This document shows, piece after piece, positions 1-10,393 of a stretch of 64,000 bases of DNA (position 1 is the stretch's first letter; the number at the start of each line of letters is the position of its first letter). Source of the DNA: Devosia neptuniae (lineage in GTDB: Bacteria; Pseudomonadota; Alphaproteobacteria; Rhizobiales; Devosiaceae); the NCBI RefSeq assembly GCF_025452235.1, contig NZ_CP104965.1, forward strand, positions 3,344,501 to 3,408,500, written 5' to 3'. The notes under the pieces were generated by a model. The model was not told the origin of the DNA, did no database searches, and saw only the letters and a program-made list of their open reading frames with translations. A program made the position numbers and the translations under genes.

Positions 1-1345
<1,345 letters not shown>

Positions 1346-1365
1346 TTTGGCCTCCAGAGTTTGGC

Positions 1366-2016
1366 CTAGAGGCCGAGCATGGATTTGACGACAGGCACGA
1401 GCCCGACGCCGATGGCGCGGGTATTGGCCGCATCGAGATGAACGCCGTCAGCCGGGTCGGCCTTGGCCACCGTGGACGCGTCGAAGAAGCCGGTATTCCA
1501 CTCCTGCGCACGGCGCGCATAGTGCGCGGCAAACTGGCTCGATTGCTCGAGCCCGTGTTGCAGCCCGCCGAAATGGCCGAGCATGTCGGCATTGTCGCTG
1601 TCGCAGATCAGCGGCGGCGCAACGAGGATAATCTGGGGCGCAGTTTCGCCCTTGCCGGCCGCCTGTCCCCGAATGATCTGCACCAGCCGGCGCAGGCCAA
1701 ACGACGCCTCAAGCGCCGAACCGCACACGGCGGGCTTCAGATCATTAGTGCCCAGCATGATGATGACCAGATCAAGCGGCGAATGGCTGTCGAGCAGGGT
1801 CGGCAGGATGCGCGCCCCATTGCGATCGGCAGCGGCATACCAGTCATCCGATGCCGTCGTGCGACCGCCAAGCCCCTCAGCAATCACCCGCGCCTTGCCG
1901 CCCAGGCCCTGTTCGAGCACACTCGGCCAGCGATCTACATAGGCATGCCGCGGCCCATTGGGCTGTGGATTGGCGCCGTAGGTGAGGCTGTCGCCATAGG
2001 CGAGGATGGTTTTCAT
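1366..2016 (-). CDS. SGNH/GDSL-family hydrolase (arylesterase-like)
   Basis: A 216-residue SGNH hydrolase, predicted to hydrolyse carboxyl esters. The sequence shows the block I nucleophile in YGDSLTYG (Ser10), block III GTND (residues 89-92) and the block V catalytic pair DGVH (Asp190, His193). This arrangement matches small cytosolic arylesterases/acyltransferases of the GDSL superfamily. No signal peptide is visible. Its ATG overlaps the stop of the preceding secreted unknown gene by 4 nt (ATGA), so the two are probably translationally coupled. Both lie between pdhC and lpdA, an uncommon insertion into the PDH operon. The natural substrate cannot be read from the sequence. Confidence 0.85.
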   Translation of the reverse strand: MKTILAYGDSLTYGANPQPNGPRHAYVDRWPSVLEQGLGGKARVIAEGLGGRTTASDDWYAAADRNGARILPTLLDSHSPLDLVIIMLGTNDLKPAVCGSALEASFGLRRLVQIIRGQAAGKGETAPQIILVAPPLICDSDNADMLGHFGGLQHGLEQSSQFAAHYARRAQEWNTGFFDASTVAKADPADGVHLDAANTRAIGVGLVPVVKSMLGL

Positions 2017-2498
2017 TGTCCAACGGCCGCCCGAATCTTGGCAATACGCTCAGTGAATGGCAGCGGACCTGGAACCACGCCTCCTGCCCGTAAGGAGAAA
2101 ACATTGCCCGGTACGGAATCCACGAAGGCGTTAATTGCACCCGGGATAGACATGCAACCGCCTGGGCTACCGTCAAACTGCAAGCAGAGCAAAGAAACAC
2201 CATCAACGTACCATCGCCCCGCTAGCACTTCAGTCTGGCGTGGCCGCCACGCCAAAACCTGGCCGTTGTCAGAAAAATAGGCAACAAACCGAGTCATCGG
2301 TATGACCTTTCTGGCGAAACCGTAGCTGTCCGGCAACCGCTCGATGAGCAGCGTGTGGCCAGCAAAAGCAGCTCTTACTTCCTCGGGGGCTGCTTCCAAT
2401 ACGGTGGTGCCGCGCGCCCCAACTATTTCCAAAGCAATCGCTGAAACGGTTGGCAGACAAAAGCTGAATAGGACAGCAGCCAACTTAATCAAACGCAT
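2013..2498 (-). CDS. Hypothetical secreted protein in PDH operon
   Basis: I do not recognise this 161-residue protein. It begins with a probable Sec signal peptide (positively charged MRLIK start, hydrophobic stretch to about residue 20, VSA-type cleavage region), so it is likely periplasmic. The mature part has two cysteines (in LLCLQF and GGCMS) that could form a disulfide. I chose the ATG preceded by GGGGG overlapping the pdhC stop codon; a TTG one codon upstream is possible. It starts 9 bp after pdhC and overlaps the GDSL hydrolase gene by 4 nt. Its base composition looks less GC-rich than its neighbours, which could mean recent acquisition or weak constraint. Confidence 0.6.
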   Translation of the reverse strand: MRLIKLAAVLFSFCLPTVSAIALEIVGARGTTVLEAAPEEVRAAFAGHTLLIERLPDSYGFARKVIPMTRFVAYFSDNGQVLAWRPRQTEVLAGRWYVDGVSLLCLQFDGSPGGCMSIPGAINAFVDSVPGNVFSLRAGGVVPGPLPFTERIAKIRAAVGQ

Positions 2499-2507
2499 CA
2501 ATGCCCC

Positions 2508-3881
2508 CTAGGCCAGCATCATCACGGGATTTTCGATCAGGCCCTTGAACACGCCCAGCACTTCGGCGCCCAGCGCGCCATCGACGGCACGGTGATCGCA
2601 GGAGAGCGTGACGGTCATGAACTGGCCGATCTTTATCTGCCCGTTTTCGGGATAGACGCGTTCCTCACCAACGCCGACCGCCAGGATCGTGCCATGCGGC
2701 GGATTGATCACCGCGGCAAATTCCTTGATGCCGAACATGCCAAGGTTGGACACCGATGAAGCGCCGCCCTGATATTCATGCGGGGCCAGCTTCTTGTTGC
2801 GGGCGCGACCGGCCAGATCCTTGACCTCTTCGGAGATTTCGCGAAGCGTCTTGGTGTCGCAGGATTTGACCACGGGCGTGAACAGCCCGCCGGGCACCGA
2901 CACGGCAACCGCCACGTCGCTGCGCTTGTGGTAAAGGATCGAGTCTCCGGCCCAGGTCGCATTGGCCGCCGGCACGCGCTGCAGGGCAACGGCCCAGGCC
3001 TTCATCACGAAGTCATTGACCGAGAGCTTGAAGGCCGGCTTGCCCTCCTTGCTCTTGGGCGCAGAGGCGTTGATCTGCTCGCGAGCCGCCAGGAGCGCAT
3101 CGATCTTGCAATCGAGCGTCAGGTAGAAATGCGGCACCGTCTGCTTGGATTCGGTGAGGCGAGCCGCCACAACCTTACGCATGCCATCGTTTGGCACCAG
3201 CTCGTAGCTGCCTTCTTCGTAAAGCGCGATGACCTGGTTCTTGCTCATGCCGGTCGCAGGAGCCGCACCGGCCGACGCCGTCGCTGCAGCGGGCTTGGTT
3301 GCACCCTTGCCCGACTTGGCGGCCTCGACGTCCGACTTGACGACACGGCCCTTGGGACCGGAGCCGGCAATAGCCGACACATCGATGCCAGCTTCCTTGG
3401 CCAGGCGCCGGGCGAGTGGCGAAGCAAACACTTTGCCGCCTTCAGCCTTGGCTGGGGCACTGGAGCCTGAATTGGCAACCGGCGCCGGATCGGCCTTGGC
3501 GGTCGGCGCCGTCTGTGTTGCAGCGTCCGCGCGCATCACCGTGCCGGCATCGGCTTTTGGAGCATCAGCCTTGGTCGCTTCCGCCTTCGGGGCCTCGGCG
3601 GGCTTGCTGCCCCCCGCCCCAATGGCGCTGGCGTCTTCGCCTTCCTGCAGCAACACGGCGATAACCGCGTTGACCTTCACATTGTCGGTACCCTCGGCAA
3701 CCATGATCTTGCCGATCTTACCCTCGTCAACGGCCTCGACTTCCATCGTGGCCTTGTCGGTTTCGATTTCGGCGATCACGTCACCGGAGGAGACGCTGTC
3801 GCCCTCCTTGACGTGCCATTTGGCAAGCTTGCCCTCTTCCATCGTGGGAGAGAGCGCCGGCATGGTGATTTCAATCGGCAT
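2508..3881 (-). CDS. pdhC: Pyruvate dehydrogenase E2, dihydrolipoamide acetyltransferase
   Basis: This is the core of the pyruvate dehydrogenase complex. It transfers the acetyl group from lipoyl-lysine to CoA. Domains in order: one lipoyl domain (residues 1-78, lipoyl Lys43 in [10 protein letters not shown]), an Ala/Pro/Lys-rich linker, a peripheral subunit-binding domain (ASPLARRLAKEAGID, about 153-190) and the catalytic domain to residue 457, with the active-site signature DHRAVDG near the C-terminus. The length is typical of alphaproteobacterial E2. The gene begins 11 bp after pdhB, in the same operon. Confidence 0.96.
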   Translation of the reverse strand: MPIEITMPALSPTMEEGKLAKWHVKEGDSVSSGDVIAEIETDKATMEVEAVDEGKIGKIMVAEGTDNVKVNAVIAVLLQEGEDASAIGAGGSKPAEAPKAEATKADAPKADAGTVMRADAATQTAPTAKADPAPVANSGSSAPAKAEGGKVFASPLARRLAKEAGIDVSAIAGSGPKGRVVKSDVEAAKSGKGATKPAAATASAGAAPATGMSKNQVIALYEEGSYELVPNDGMRKVVAARLTESKQTVPHFYLTLDCKIDALLAAREQINASAPKSKEGKPAFKLSVNDFVMKAWAVALQRVPAANATWAGDSILYHKRSDVAVAVSVPGGLFTPVVKSCDTKTLREISEEVKDLAGRARNKKLAPHEYQGGASSVSNLGMFGIKEFAAVINPPHGTILAVGVGEERVYPENGQIKIGQFMTVTLSCDHRAVDGALGAEVLGVFKGLIENPVMMLA

Positions 3882-3892
3882 CTCGTCTCTCC

Positions 3893-5281
3893 TTACGAGC
3901 GGTACGTCACGGCATTGACCGCCGCGATGACTTCATCGACGTTCGGCAGCGCCAGCTTTTCGAGGTTGGCCGCATAGGGCATTGGAACATCCTTGCCGGT
4001 CACGCGCATGACCGGGGCGTCGAGATAATCGAAGGCCTGTTCCATGACGCGGGCCGAAATCTCGGCGCCGATGCCCCCCTGCGGCCAGCCCTCTTCCACG
4101 GTCACGAGGCGGCCGGTCTTTTTGACCGACGCGATCACGGTGTCGCTGTCGAGCGGGCGCAGCGTGCGCAGATCGATCAGTTCGACATCGACGCCCGCCG
4201 CAACCAGCTTTTCGGTGGCCTGGGTGGCGTAGCGCATGCCCATCGAGAACGAAACGATGGTCACATCAGCACCCTTGCGGGCAATGCGAGCCTTGCCGAT
4301 CGGCAGCACGAAATCATCGACCTTGGGGACCAGGCCCGTCGAGCCGTAAAGGATTTCGTTTTCGAGGAAAACGACCGGGTTGGGCGAACGAATGGCGGCC
4401 TTGAGCAGGCCCTTGGCGTCGGCGGCGCTATAGGGCGCGATGACGGTGAGGCCGGGAACGTGACTGTACCAGGCCGAATAGTCCTGGCTGTGCTGGGCGC
4501 CAACGCGCGAGGCAACGCCGTTCGGGCCGCGGAACACCATGGGCGCGGTAACCTGGCCGCCCGACATATAGAGCTGCTTGGCGGCCGAGTTGATGATCTG
4601 GTCGATTGCCTGCATGGCAAAGTTCCAGGTCATGAATTCGACGATCGGCTTGAGACCGGCAAAGGCCGCGCCCACGGCGAGACCGGCAAAGCCGTGTTCG
4701 GTGATCGGGGTATCGATGATGCGCTCGGGGCCAAATTCCTGCAGCAGGTTCTGCGTGATCTTGTAGGCGCCCTGATATTCGGCGACTTCCTCGCCCATCA
4801 CGAAGACGTCCTTGTCGCGGCGCAATTCTTCAGCCATGGCCTCGTTCAGCGCCTGGCGCACGGTCATCTCGACCATCTCGACGCCTTCCGGCAGATCGGG
4901 ATCGCTCTGGGCTTCAAACTTTGGCGCAGCCGGAACCGTGGCAGCAGCGGGTGCAGCCTCGGTCGCCTTTTCAGCAGGAACCACGGGCGCCTCAGCCGGC
5001 TCCGGCGCGGTCTGCGCGGCAGGCGCCGCATCGGCGGTTTCGCCTTCGGCCAGGATCAGCGCGATGGGCGTATTGACCTTCACCGCGTCCGTGCCTTCGG
5101 CGATCAGCAATTCCTTGACCACGCCTTCATCGACCGACTCGACTTCCATCGTTGCCTTGTCGGTTTCGATTTCGGCCAGCACGTCGCCGGATTTGACACT
5201 GTCGCCGACCTTGACCAGCCACTTGGACAGTTTGCCCTCTTCCATGGTGGGCGACAGCGCAGGCATCAGAATTTGGGGCAT
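3893..5281 (-). CDS. pdhB: Pyruvate dehydrogenase E1 beta with N-terminal lipoyl domain
   Basis: Beta subunit of the thiamine diphosphate-dependent pyruvate dehydrogenase. Unlike most E1-beta proteins it starts with a full lipoyl domain (residues 1-77, Lys42 in [10 protein letters not shown]) followed by an Ala/Pro/Glu linker to about 125. This architecture is known in alphaproteobacteria. The remaining part is the transketolase pyrimidine-binding and C-terminal domains (for example [37 protein letters not shown]). The lipoyl domain is closely similar to that of pdhC. The ATG follows directly on the TAA stop of the upstream unknown membrane protein gene. Confidence 0.96.
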   Translation of the reverse strand: MPQILMPALSPTMEEGKLSKWLVKVGDSVKSGDVLAEIETDKATMEVESVDEGVVKELLIAEGTDAVKVNTPIALILAEGETADAAPAAQTAPEPAEAPVVPAEKATEAAPAAATVPAAPKFEAQSDPDLPEGVEMVEMTVRQALNEAMAEELRRDKDVFVMGEEVAEYQGAYKITQNLLQEFGPERIIDTPITEHGFAGLAVGAAFAGLKPIVEFMTWNFAMQAIDQIINSAAKQLYMSGGQVTAPMVFRGPNGVASRVGAQHSQDYSAWYSHVPGLTVIAPYSAADAKGLLKAAIRSPNPVVFLENEILYGSTGLVPKVDDFVLPIGKARIARKGADVTIVSFSMGMRYATQATEKLVAAGVDVELIDLRTLRPLDSDTVIASVKKTGRLVTVEEGWPQGGIGAEISARVMEQAFDYLDAPVMRVTGKDVPMPYAANLEKLALPNVDEVIAAVNAVTYRS

Positions 5282-5650
5282 TTAACTCTCCAGCGAGGGG
5301 GCGCCGGGCATCGCGGCCACGCGGCGGGCAGGAATTTCAGGATTGGATTGGATAAAGGCAGTGGTGCTCTCTGCCGGCGCAGGGCGATTGGCGGACCAAC
5401 CGCTCAGCACCAGGCCAAGCACCAGAAAGATCAGGAAGGCGATGACGGCGCGCTTGTAGATCGCCAGGGGCCCAGCCGCTTGCGGGCCGGCCTTGGCGTC
5501 GAGCTTGCTGAACTTCCACCAGCCGAGCGGAAAGAACGAGCCGATCTGCTCGCTGGCGGGCGCCAGGCGAGTGATTGCCATGGCCTGGACGACAGCCACG
5601 ACCGCCGACAGGATGGCAAACAGCACGATGACGCCGAGCAGGATACTCAC
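5282..5650 (-). CDS. Hypothetical membrane protein between pdhA and pdhB
   Basis: I do not recognise this 122-residue protein. Two hydrophobic segments are visible (about residues 3-27 and 68-88), separated by a loop containing the aromatic stretch FFPLGWWKFSKLD. This suggests a small two-span inner-membrane protein. The start is GTG and overlaps the stop of the preceding gene (GTGA); its TAA stop is directly followed by the pdhB ATG. The strict coupling shows it is part of the PDH operon, but nothing in the sequence indicates a catalytic role. Confidence 0.65.
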   Translation of the reverse strand: MSILLGVIVLFAILSAVVAVVQAMAITRLAPASEQIGSFFPLGWWKFSKLDAKAGPQAAGPLAIYKRAVIAFLIFLVLGLVLSGWSANRPAPAESTTAFIQSNPEIPARRVAAMPGAPSLES

Positions 5651-6036
5651 GCCGGCCTCCCGCCACGATCGATAACGGACGCCGCGAGGAATTGGGCTAC
5701 ACCCTCCTCCACGCGCCTGGCCAGCGCCTTGGGCAAGGGTTCGTAGCCATTGGCCATCAGCACTGTCAGCTCGCGATAGCGAAGCTGCAGATAGATCAGT
5801 GCGCGCAGCGCCAGCGGCCAGCTGTCGAGGTCTCGCGTATAGGAACGGACATCGGCCCGGTCATCACCGAGATAGCTGCGTGCGAAAATCGTCTGCTCGT
5901 CCGCCGCAAAGACATAGTCGAGAAAGTTGTAGTGATACTCGATGTCCCCGTTGGGGCGCGTGCCCACGTCCAGCCCATGGGTAATGGACACGGGTACGCC
6001 GTTGATACTCTCGACAATGTCGACAGGGCCGGTCAT
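5647..6036 (-). CDS. Hypothetical protein following pdhA
   Basis: I do not recognise this 129-residue soluble protein. It has no signal peptide or membrane span. It is acidic in the first half (GLDVGTRPNGDIEYHYNF) and appears helical later. Its ATG overlaps the pdhA stop (TGATG) and its stop overlaps the next GTG start, so it is translated as part of the pdhA-pdhB transcript. It could be an accessory factor of the complex or an unrelated gene carried in the operon; the sequence does not decide this. Confidence 0.65.
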   Translation of the reverse strand: MTGPVDIVESINGVPVSITHGLDVGTRPNGDIEYHYNFLDYVFAADEQTIFARSYLGDDRADVRSYTRDLDSWPLALRALIYLQLRYRELTVLMANGYEPLPKALARRVEEGVAQFLAASVIDRGGRPA

Positions 6037-7055
6037 CAGACGCTGATGGTGATGTCGGTCCAGAGCTCGGATGCATCCGGCTCGGGATCGTTGGTCGCAA
6101 AATCGGCGGCTTCGGTAACGATGGCGCGGATTTCGCTTTCCGTTGCCTTGAGCGATTCTTCGGTTGCGTAACCCTCGGCCAGCAGCCGCGCCTTGATCTG
6201 CTCGATCGGATCGCGTTCCTGGCGGTACTTGGTCACTTCGTCCTTGGTGCGATACTTCGCCGGGTCGGACATGGAATGGCCGCGATAGCGATAGGTCAGC
6301 ATTTCGAGGATGAACGGCCCCTTGCCGGAGCGGGCATGCTCGATGGCGCGCTTGGCGGCATCATAGACCATGCGCACGTCCATGCCGTCGACCTGCTCGC
6401 CCGGAATGTCGAACGAAGCGCCGCGCTTGGAGAAATCGGTGGTTGCCGACGAGCGCTCGATCGAGGTGCCCATGGCGTATTTGTTGTTCTCGATGATGAA
6501 CACGACCGGCAGGTTCCAGAGCTTGGCCATGTTGAAGCTCTCATAGACCTGGCCCTGGTTGGCCGCGCCGTCGCCGAAATAGGCAATGGAGACCGAACCG
6601 TCGCCCTTATACTTGGCTGCAAAGCCCAAGCCCGTGCCCAGCGACGCCTGCGCGCCGACAATGCCGTTGCCGCCATAGAAGCGATGCTCGTTGGAGAACA
6701 TGTGCATCGAGCCGCCCTTGCCGCGCGACAGGCCGCCCTGACGCCCGGTCAGCTCAGCCATGACGCCCTTGGGGTCGAGCCCCATGACCAGCATGTGGCC
6801 GTGGTCGCGGTAGCCGGTGATCTGGGCGTCCTTGCCCTTTTCGCTGGCCATGGTGATGCCGGTAACAACAGCTTCCTGGCCGATATAAAGGTGGCAGAAG
6901 CCGCCGATCAGGCCCATGCCATACATCTGGCCGGCCTTTTCCTCGAAGCGACGGATCAGCAGCATCTCGCGATAGGCTTCGAGCTCCTGTTCCTTGGTCA
7001 GCTGAGGTATGTTGGATTGCGTCTTGGCCTTGGTGGCCACAGCCTTACGCGCCAT
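6036..7055 (-). CDS. pdhA: Pyruvate dehydrogenase E1 alpha
   Basis: Alpha subunit of pyruvate dehydrogenase E1, which decarboxylates pyruvate on thiamine diphosphate. The ThDP motif runs from GDGAANQG to ENN with the expected spacing of about 30 residues. RYRGHSMSDP matches the loop near the active site that is phosphorylated in mitochondrial homologues. I chose the ATG of MARKAVATKAK (339 aa), preceded by GGAG at a suitable distance; an in-frame ATG 17 codons upstream has no comparable ribosome-binding site. First gene of the PDH operon. Confidence 0.95.
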   Translation of the reverse strand: MARKAVATKAKTQSNIPQLTKEQELEAYREMLLIRRFEEKAGQMYGMGLIGGFCHLYIGQEAVVTGITMASEKGKDAQITGYRDHGHMLVMGLDPKGVMAELTGRQGGLSRGKGGSMHMFSNEHRFYGGNGIVGAQASLGTGLGFAAKYKGDGSVSIAYFGDGAANQGQVYESFNMAKLWNLPVVFIIENNKYAMGTSIERSSATTDFSKRGASFDIPGEQVDGMDVRMVYDAAKRAIEHARSGKGPFILEMLTYRYRGHSMSDPAKYRTKDEVTKYRQERDPIEQIKARLLAEGYATEESLKATESEIRAIVTEAADFATNDPEPDASELWTDITISV

Positions 7056-7115
7056 AGGGAACGCTCCGCATCGGAATGGATTTGCCGCAGGGCCCGAATT
7101 GGCCACACAACGCCA

Positions 7116-7144
7116 TCATAGTGCAAGCGATTGGCGGAAAGCAA
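7116..7144 (-). promoter_or_regulatory. Candidate promoter for the pdh operon
   Basis: On the minus strand TTGCTT and CTATGA are separated by 17 bp, about 60 bp upstream of the pdhA ATG. The spacing is that of a sigma-70 promoter; the match to the -35 consensus is moderate. This assignment is by eye only. Confidence 0.4.
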
Positions 7145-7170
7145 TGCCCATGCGGTAGATCAGATCAATG

Positions 7171-7575
7171 CTAGAGGATTGAATCCGCTGATATAATTGC
7201 GTTTAACTGGTCTTTGGCTAATTCATCGAATTTACCGGAAAGCGGTTTACCGCTCACCGGATCAACCATGACGATAATGTCATTCGCATTGGCCATGTTC
7301 AGCAGCGCCCGCGCCCGCTCGGTGACGATGTCGGGATCAAGCTTGCGGCTATCCATCAGCGTCGAGCGGTGCCGGAACGCATCGATTTCCGCCTGTAGCG
7401 CCGCAGAGCGCGCCTTGAGCACATCGATATCAGCCAGTATCTGGCCCCGATTGTCGATGCCGAACTGCCCGCTGATCGCCGAATAGGCCAGATAGCCCTG
7501 AAACCCGAGCAAAGCCACAGTCATTGCCAATGGACGCCAAATGGCCGGACGTTTGAGACGGGTGGGCATGGGCAA
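7171..7575 (-). CDS. FtsB/DivIC-like septum formation initiator family protein
   Basis: A 134-residue bitopic membrane protein. A basic N-terminal tail (RLKRPAIWRP) precedes one transmembrane segment (about residues 16-34), followed by a predicted coiled coil (DIDVLKARSAALQAEIDAF, about 48-67) and a C-terminal region with DPDIVTERARALLNM. This layout and the latter motif are typical of the septum formation initiator family that includes FtsB, which links FtsL and FtsQ in the divisome. It sits between pdhA and maeB, a position where alphaproteobacteria often carry this family near PDH or enolase genes. Family assignment is good; function in division is inferred. Confidence 0.8.
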   Translation of the reverse strand: MPMPTRLKRPAIWRPLAMTVALLGFQGYLAYSAISGQFGIDNRGQILADIDVLKARSAALQAEIDAFRHRSTLMDSRKLDPDIVTERARALLNMANANDIIVMVDPVSGKPLSGKFDELAKDQLNAIISADSIL

Positions 7576-7706
7576 ACCGAATACTGAACGCGGCCAGTAT
7601 GGCTGGCAATGCCTTAACGCGGGGTTGCGAAGCAGTGCGTTAGCCGACAGCTACGGTGCACCCAGCTTGGAGTGTGGTGCCACCACGGTCGGCGCCACCC
7701 CTCTCC

Positions 7707-7997
7707 TCAAAGCGCCACGTAGTCGATCTCCAGAAACCGCGCCACTTCCGGCACCCAGCGGTCCCGCACGAACGCAACATGCTCCGGATGCTCATTATAG
7801 CCGGTGTACGCAGCCTGATCGGCAAATTCCATCGAGAAGCCGAAGGCATAATCGTTCTTCGGACTGACCTGCCGCAACTGCTCGAACTTCTCGACGCCCG
7901 GAATGTCTGCCAGCACCTTGGCATCGCGGAGGAAGGCGCCCTCCTCCGCCGATCCAGCCTGATGCTTGAGCGTGAAGACGACCGTATGCCGGATCAT
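7707..7997 (-). CDS. Dabb (stress-responsive A/B barrel) domain protein
   Basis: A 96-residue single-domain protein of the dimeric alpha+beta barrel (Dabb) family. It shows the typical start [10 protein letters not shown], the central DYAFGFSMEFADQAAY and the HPEHVAFVRD segment. Members range from stress-related proteins of unknown activity to small polyketide cyclases, so no reaction is assigned. Its ATG overlaps the maeB stop by 4 nt (ATGA), so it is cotranscribed with and coupled to malic enzyme. Confidence 0.85.
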   Translation of the reverse strand: MIRHTVVFTLKHQAGSAEEGAFLRDAKVLADIPGVEKFEQLRQVSPKNDYAFGFSMEFADQAAYTGYNEHPEHVAFVRDRWVPEVARFLEIDYVAL

Positions 7998-10279
7998 GCT
8001 TCGGTCCCGATCGCTTCATTGGCAGCGATGGCCGCCATGTTGACGATGCCACGGCTGGTGGTGGACGGCGCCAGGATGTGGGCCGGCGAACGCGGCCCCA
8101 TCAGGATCGGGCCGACCGAGAGCGCATTGTTCATTTCCTTGAGCAAGGTCATGGACAGGTTAGCCGCATCGAGGTTCGGGAAGATCAGCAGATTGGCTTC
8201 GCCGGTCAGGACCGTGTCCGGCACATAGCGCTCGCGCAATTCCTGGTTGAGCGCCAGATCGCCCTGCATTTCGCCTTCGACGATCAGGTCCGGAGCGACT
8301 GCCTTGAGCTTGTTGTAGGCCTCGCGCATCTTGTAGGCGCTGTCGCCGTCGCGCGAACCGAAGTTCGAATAGCTCAGCAGCGCCGCGCGGGCTTCGATAT
8401 TGAAACGCTTGAGGTGGTCGCGGGCCTGCAGGGTGATGCGTACGATCTCGTCGGCGGTCGGGTCCTGGTGGACATAGGTATCGGCCAGGAAAAACGCGCC
8501 GCGCGGCATGATCAGCATGGAGAGCGCCGACACGTCATTGAGCCCGTCCTGCAGGCCGATGACCGAGCGGATATCGCGCACATGCTTGATAAAGCGCCCC
8601 TGCAGGCCACAGATCAGAGCATCGGCCTCGCCGCGCTTGACGGCCAGGGCGCCGATCACGGTCGTATTGGTGCGCACCATCTGGCGGGCGGTATCGGGTG
8701 TCACGCCGTCGCGGCCGACCAGCGAATGGAACAGCGCGACGTAGTCGCGATAACGCGGATCGTCCTCGGGATTGATAATCTCGAAATCGGTGCCGGGCTT
8801 GAGGTTGAGGCCGAAGCGCTCGATACGTGCCTCGATCACCGCCGGGCGGCCGATCAGGATGGGCCGCGCAATGCGTTCCTCGAGCAGCACCTGGGTGGCC
8901 CGCAGCACGCGTTCGTCTTCGCCATCGGCAAAGGCGAGGCGCTTGTTCTGCCCCTGGGCCCGGTCGATGATCGGCTTCATCACGAGCCCGGAGCGGAACA
9001 CGAAGCGGTTGAGGCTATCGAGATAGGCCTTCCAGTCGGTGATCGGCTTCTTGGCCACGCCCGAATCCATCGCCGCGCGGGCGACGGCCGGCGCGATGCG
9101 CAGAATCAGCCGCTGATCGAACGGATTGGGAATGATGTGCTCGGGGCCATAGACGGCCGGCGTCCCCGAAGGCGAGGATTCCAGCCCCGGCTCATGCGCC
9201 AGCTTGGCGATGGCGCGCACCGCGGCCAGCTTCATTTCCTCATTGATCGTGGTGGCGCCGACATCGAGCGCACCGCGGAAAATGAACGGGAAGCACAGCA
9301 CATTGTTGACCTGGTTCGGATAGTCCGAACGGCCGGTGCAGACCATGGCGTCGGGCCGGGTCTCCTTGGCCAATTCCGGCATGATTTCCGGGTTCGGGTT
9401 GGCCAAAGCCAGAATCAGCGGCTTGGGCGCCATCTTGGTCAGCATTTCGGGCTTGAGCGCCCCGGCCGCCGACAGGCCCAGGAACACATCGGCGCCGTCG
9501 ATCACTTCGGCGAGGCTCGTCGCCTCGCTGGTGCGGCGGAACTGACCGCGCCACTTGTCATTGACGTCGTTGCGCTTGTGGGTGACCAGGCCATCCTTGT
9601 CGGCGACCCAGATATTCTCGTATTTTGCGCCGAGCGCGACCAGCACATTGAGGCAGGCAATAGCCGCGGCCCCTGCCCCGGACGTGCAGATTTTGACGTC
9701 TTCGATCTTCTTGCCGGCCAGTTCGAGTCCATTCAGCACCGCAGCACCGACAATGATAGCGGTGCCATGCTGATCGTCATGGAACACCGGAATCGGCATG
9801 CGCTCGCGCAGCGTTTCCTCGATTTCAAAGCAATCGGGCGCGCGGATATCTTCCAGATTAATGCCACCAAAGGTCGGCCACAGCGGCGCCACGGCATCGA
9901 TGAATTTCTTGGGGTCGATCTCGTCGATTTCGAGATCGAACACGTCGATGCCGGCGAATTTCTTGAACAGAACCGCCTTGCCTTCCATCACCGGCTTGGA
10001 TGCCAGCGCGCCAATATTGCCCAGGCCCAGAACGGCGGTGCCGTTGGAAATCACCGCGACCAGGTTCTGGCGAGAGGTATAGCGCGCCACGCTGTCGGGG
10101 TTTTCGGCGATTTCCTCGCAGGGCGCCGCAACGCCGGGAGAATAGGCCAGCGCCAGATCGCGCTGATTGCCCAGCGGCTTGGTCGGCTGGATTTCCAGCT
10201 TGCCCGGCTTGGGGAATTCATGGAAATGCAGGGCCGCTTCGCGAAGGGCTTTCCGCTGCTCGTTGATGTCGGTGGACAC
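7994..10279 (-). CDS. maeB: NADP-dependent malic enzyme with phosphotransacetylase-like C-terminal domain
   Basis: Oxidatively decarboxylates malate to pyruvate with reduction of NADP+, supplying pyruvate and NADPH. The N-terminal malic domain has [10 protein letters not shown] and the NAD(P)-binding part has [17 protein letters not shown] residues ([12 protein letters not shown]). The second half (from about residue 430) is the phosphate acetyltransferase-like regulatory domain ([26 protein letters not shown]) known in this class of about 760 aa. I chose a GTG start ([10 protein letters not shown], 761 aa) because AGGAG lies at the right distance; two upstream ATG codons in frame lack this. 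The Dabb gene follows with a 4-nt overlap. Confidence 0.93.
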   Translation of the reverse strand: MSTDINEQRKALREAALHFHEFPKPGKLEIQPTKPLGNQRDLALAYSPGVAAPCEEIAENPDSVARYTSRQNLVAVISNGTAVLGLGNIGALASKPVMEGKAVLFKKFAGIDVFDLEIDEIDPKKFIDAVAPLWPTFGGINLEDIRAPDCFEIEETLRERMPIPVFHDDQHGTAIIVGAAVLNGLELAGKKIEDVKICTSGAGAAAIACLNVLVALGAKYENIWVADKDGLVTHKRNDVNDKWRGQFRRTSEATSLAEVIDGADVFLGLSAAGALKPEMLTKMAPKPLILALANPNPEIMPELAKETRPDAMVCTGRSDYPNQVNNVLCFPFIFRGALDVGATTINEEMKLAAVRAIAKLAHEPGLESSPSGTPAVYGPEHIIPNPFDQRLILRIAPAVARAAMDSGVAKKPITDWKAYLDSLNRFVFRSGLVMKPIIDRAQGQNKRLAFADGEDERVLRATQVLLEERIARPILIGRPAVIEARIERFGLNLKPGTDFEIINPEDDPRYRDYVALFHSLVGRDGVTPDTARQMVRTNTTVIGALAVKRGEADALICGLQGRFIKHVRDIRSVIGLQDGLNDVSALSMLIMPRGAFFLADTYVHQDPTADEIVRITLQARDHLKRFNIEARAALLSYSNFGSRDGDSAYKMREAYNKLKAVAPDLIVEGEMQGDLALNQELRERYVPDTVLTGEANLLIFPNLDAANLSMTLLKEMNNALSVGPILMGPRSPAHILAPSTTSRGIVNMAAIAANEAIGTEA

Positions 10280-10320
10280 GAGGTATTCTCCTGGCGATCC
10301 GGCGGGGACCATCGGACAAT

Positions 10321-10352
10321 GGATTGCCGGCACGCGTACGTGCCATCAATCC
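10321..10352. repeat. Inverted repeat between EAL gene and maeB
   Basis: GGATTG-CC-GGCACG-CGTA-CGTGCC-AT-CAATCC forms a 12-bp stem with one 2x2 internal loop and a 4-nt loop. It lies in the 5' region of maeB, downstream of the EAL gene on the same strand. No T run follows on either strand, so a simple intrinsic terminator is unlikely. It may be an operator or an RNA hairpin in the maeB leader. Confidence 0.5.
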
Positions 10353-10393
10353 GGCAGGATGAAAAGACCTAATGTCCGAAGGGGACTTGCCTT

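Noticed and set aside
10321..10352. Hairpin as a terminator of the EAL gene
   Set aside because: No T run on the minus strand side; kept only as an inverted repeat of unknown role.
8078..10372. Plus-strand open frame of over 760 codons opposite maeB
   Set aside because: Lies fully on the opposite strand of a clear malic enzyme gene and has the composition of a shadow frame.
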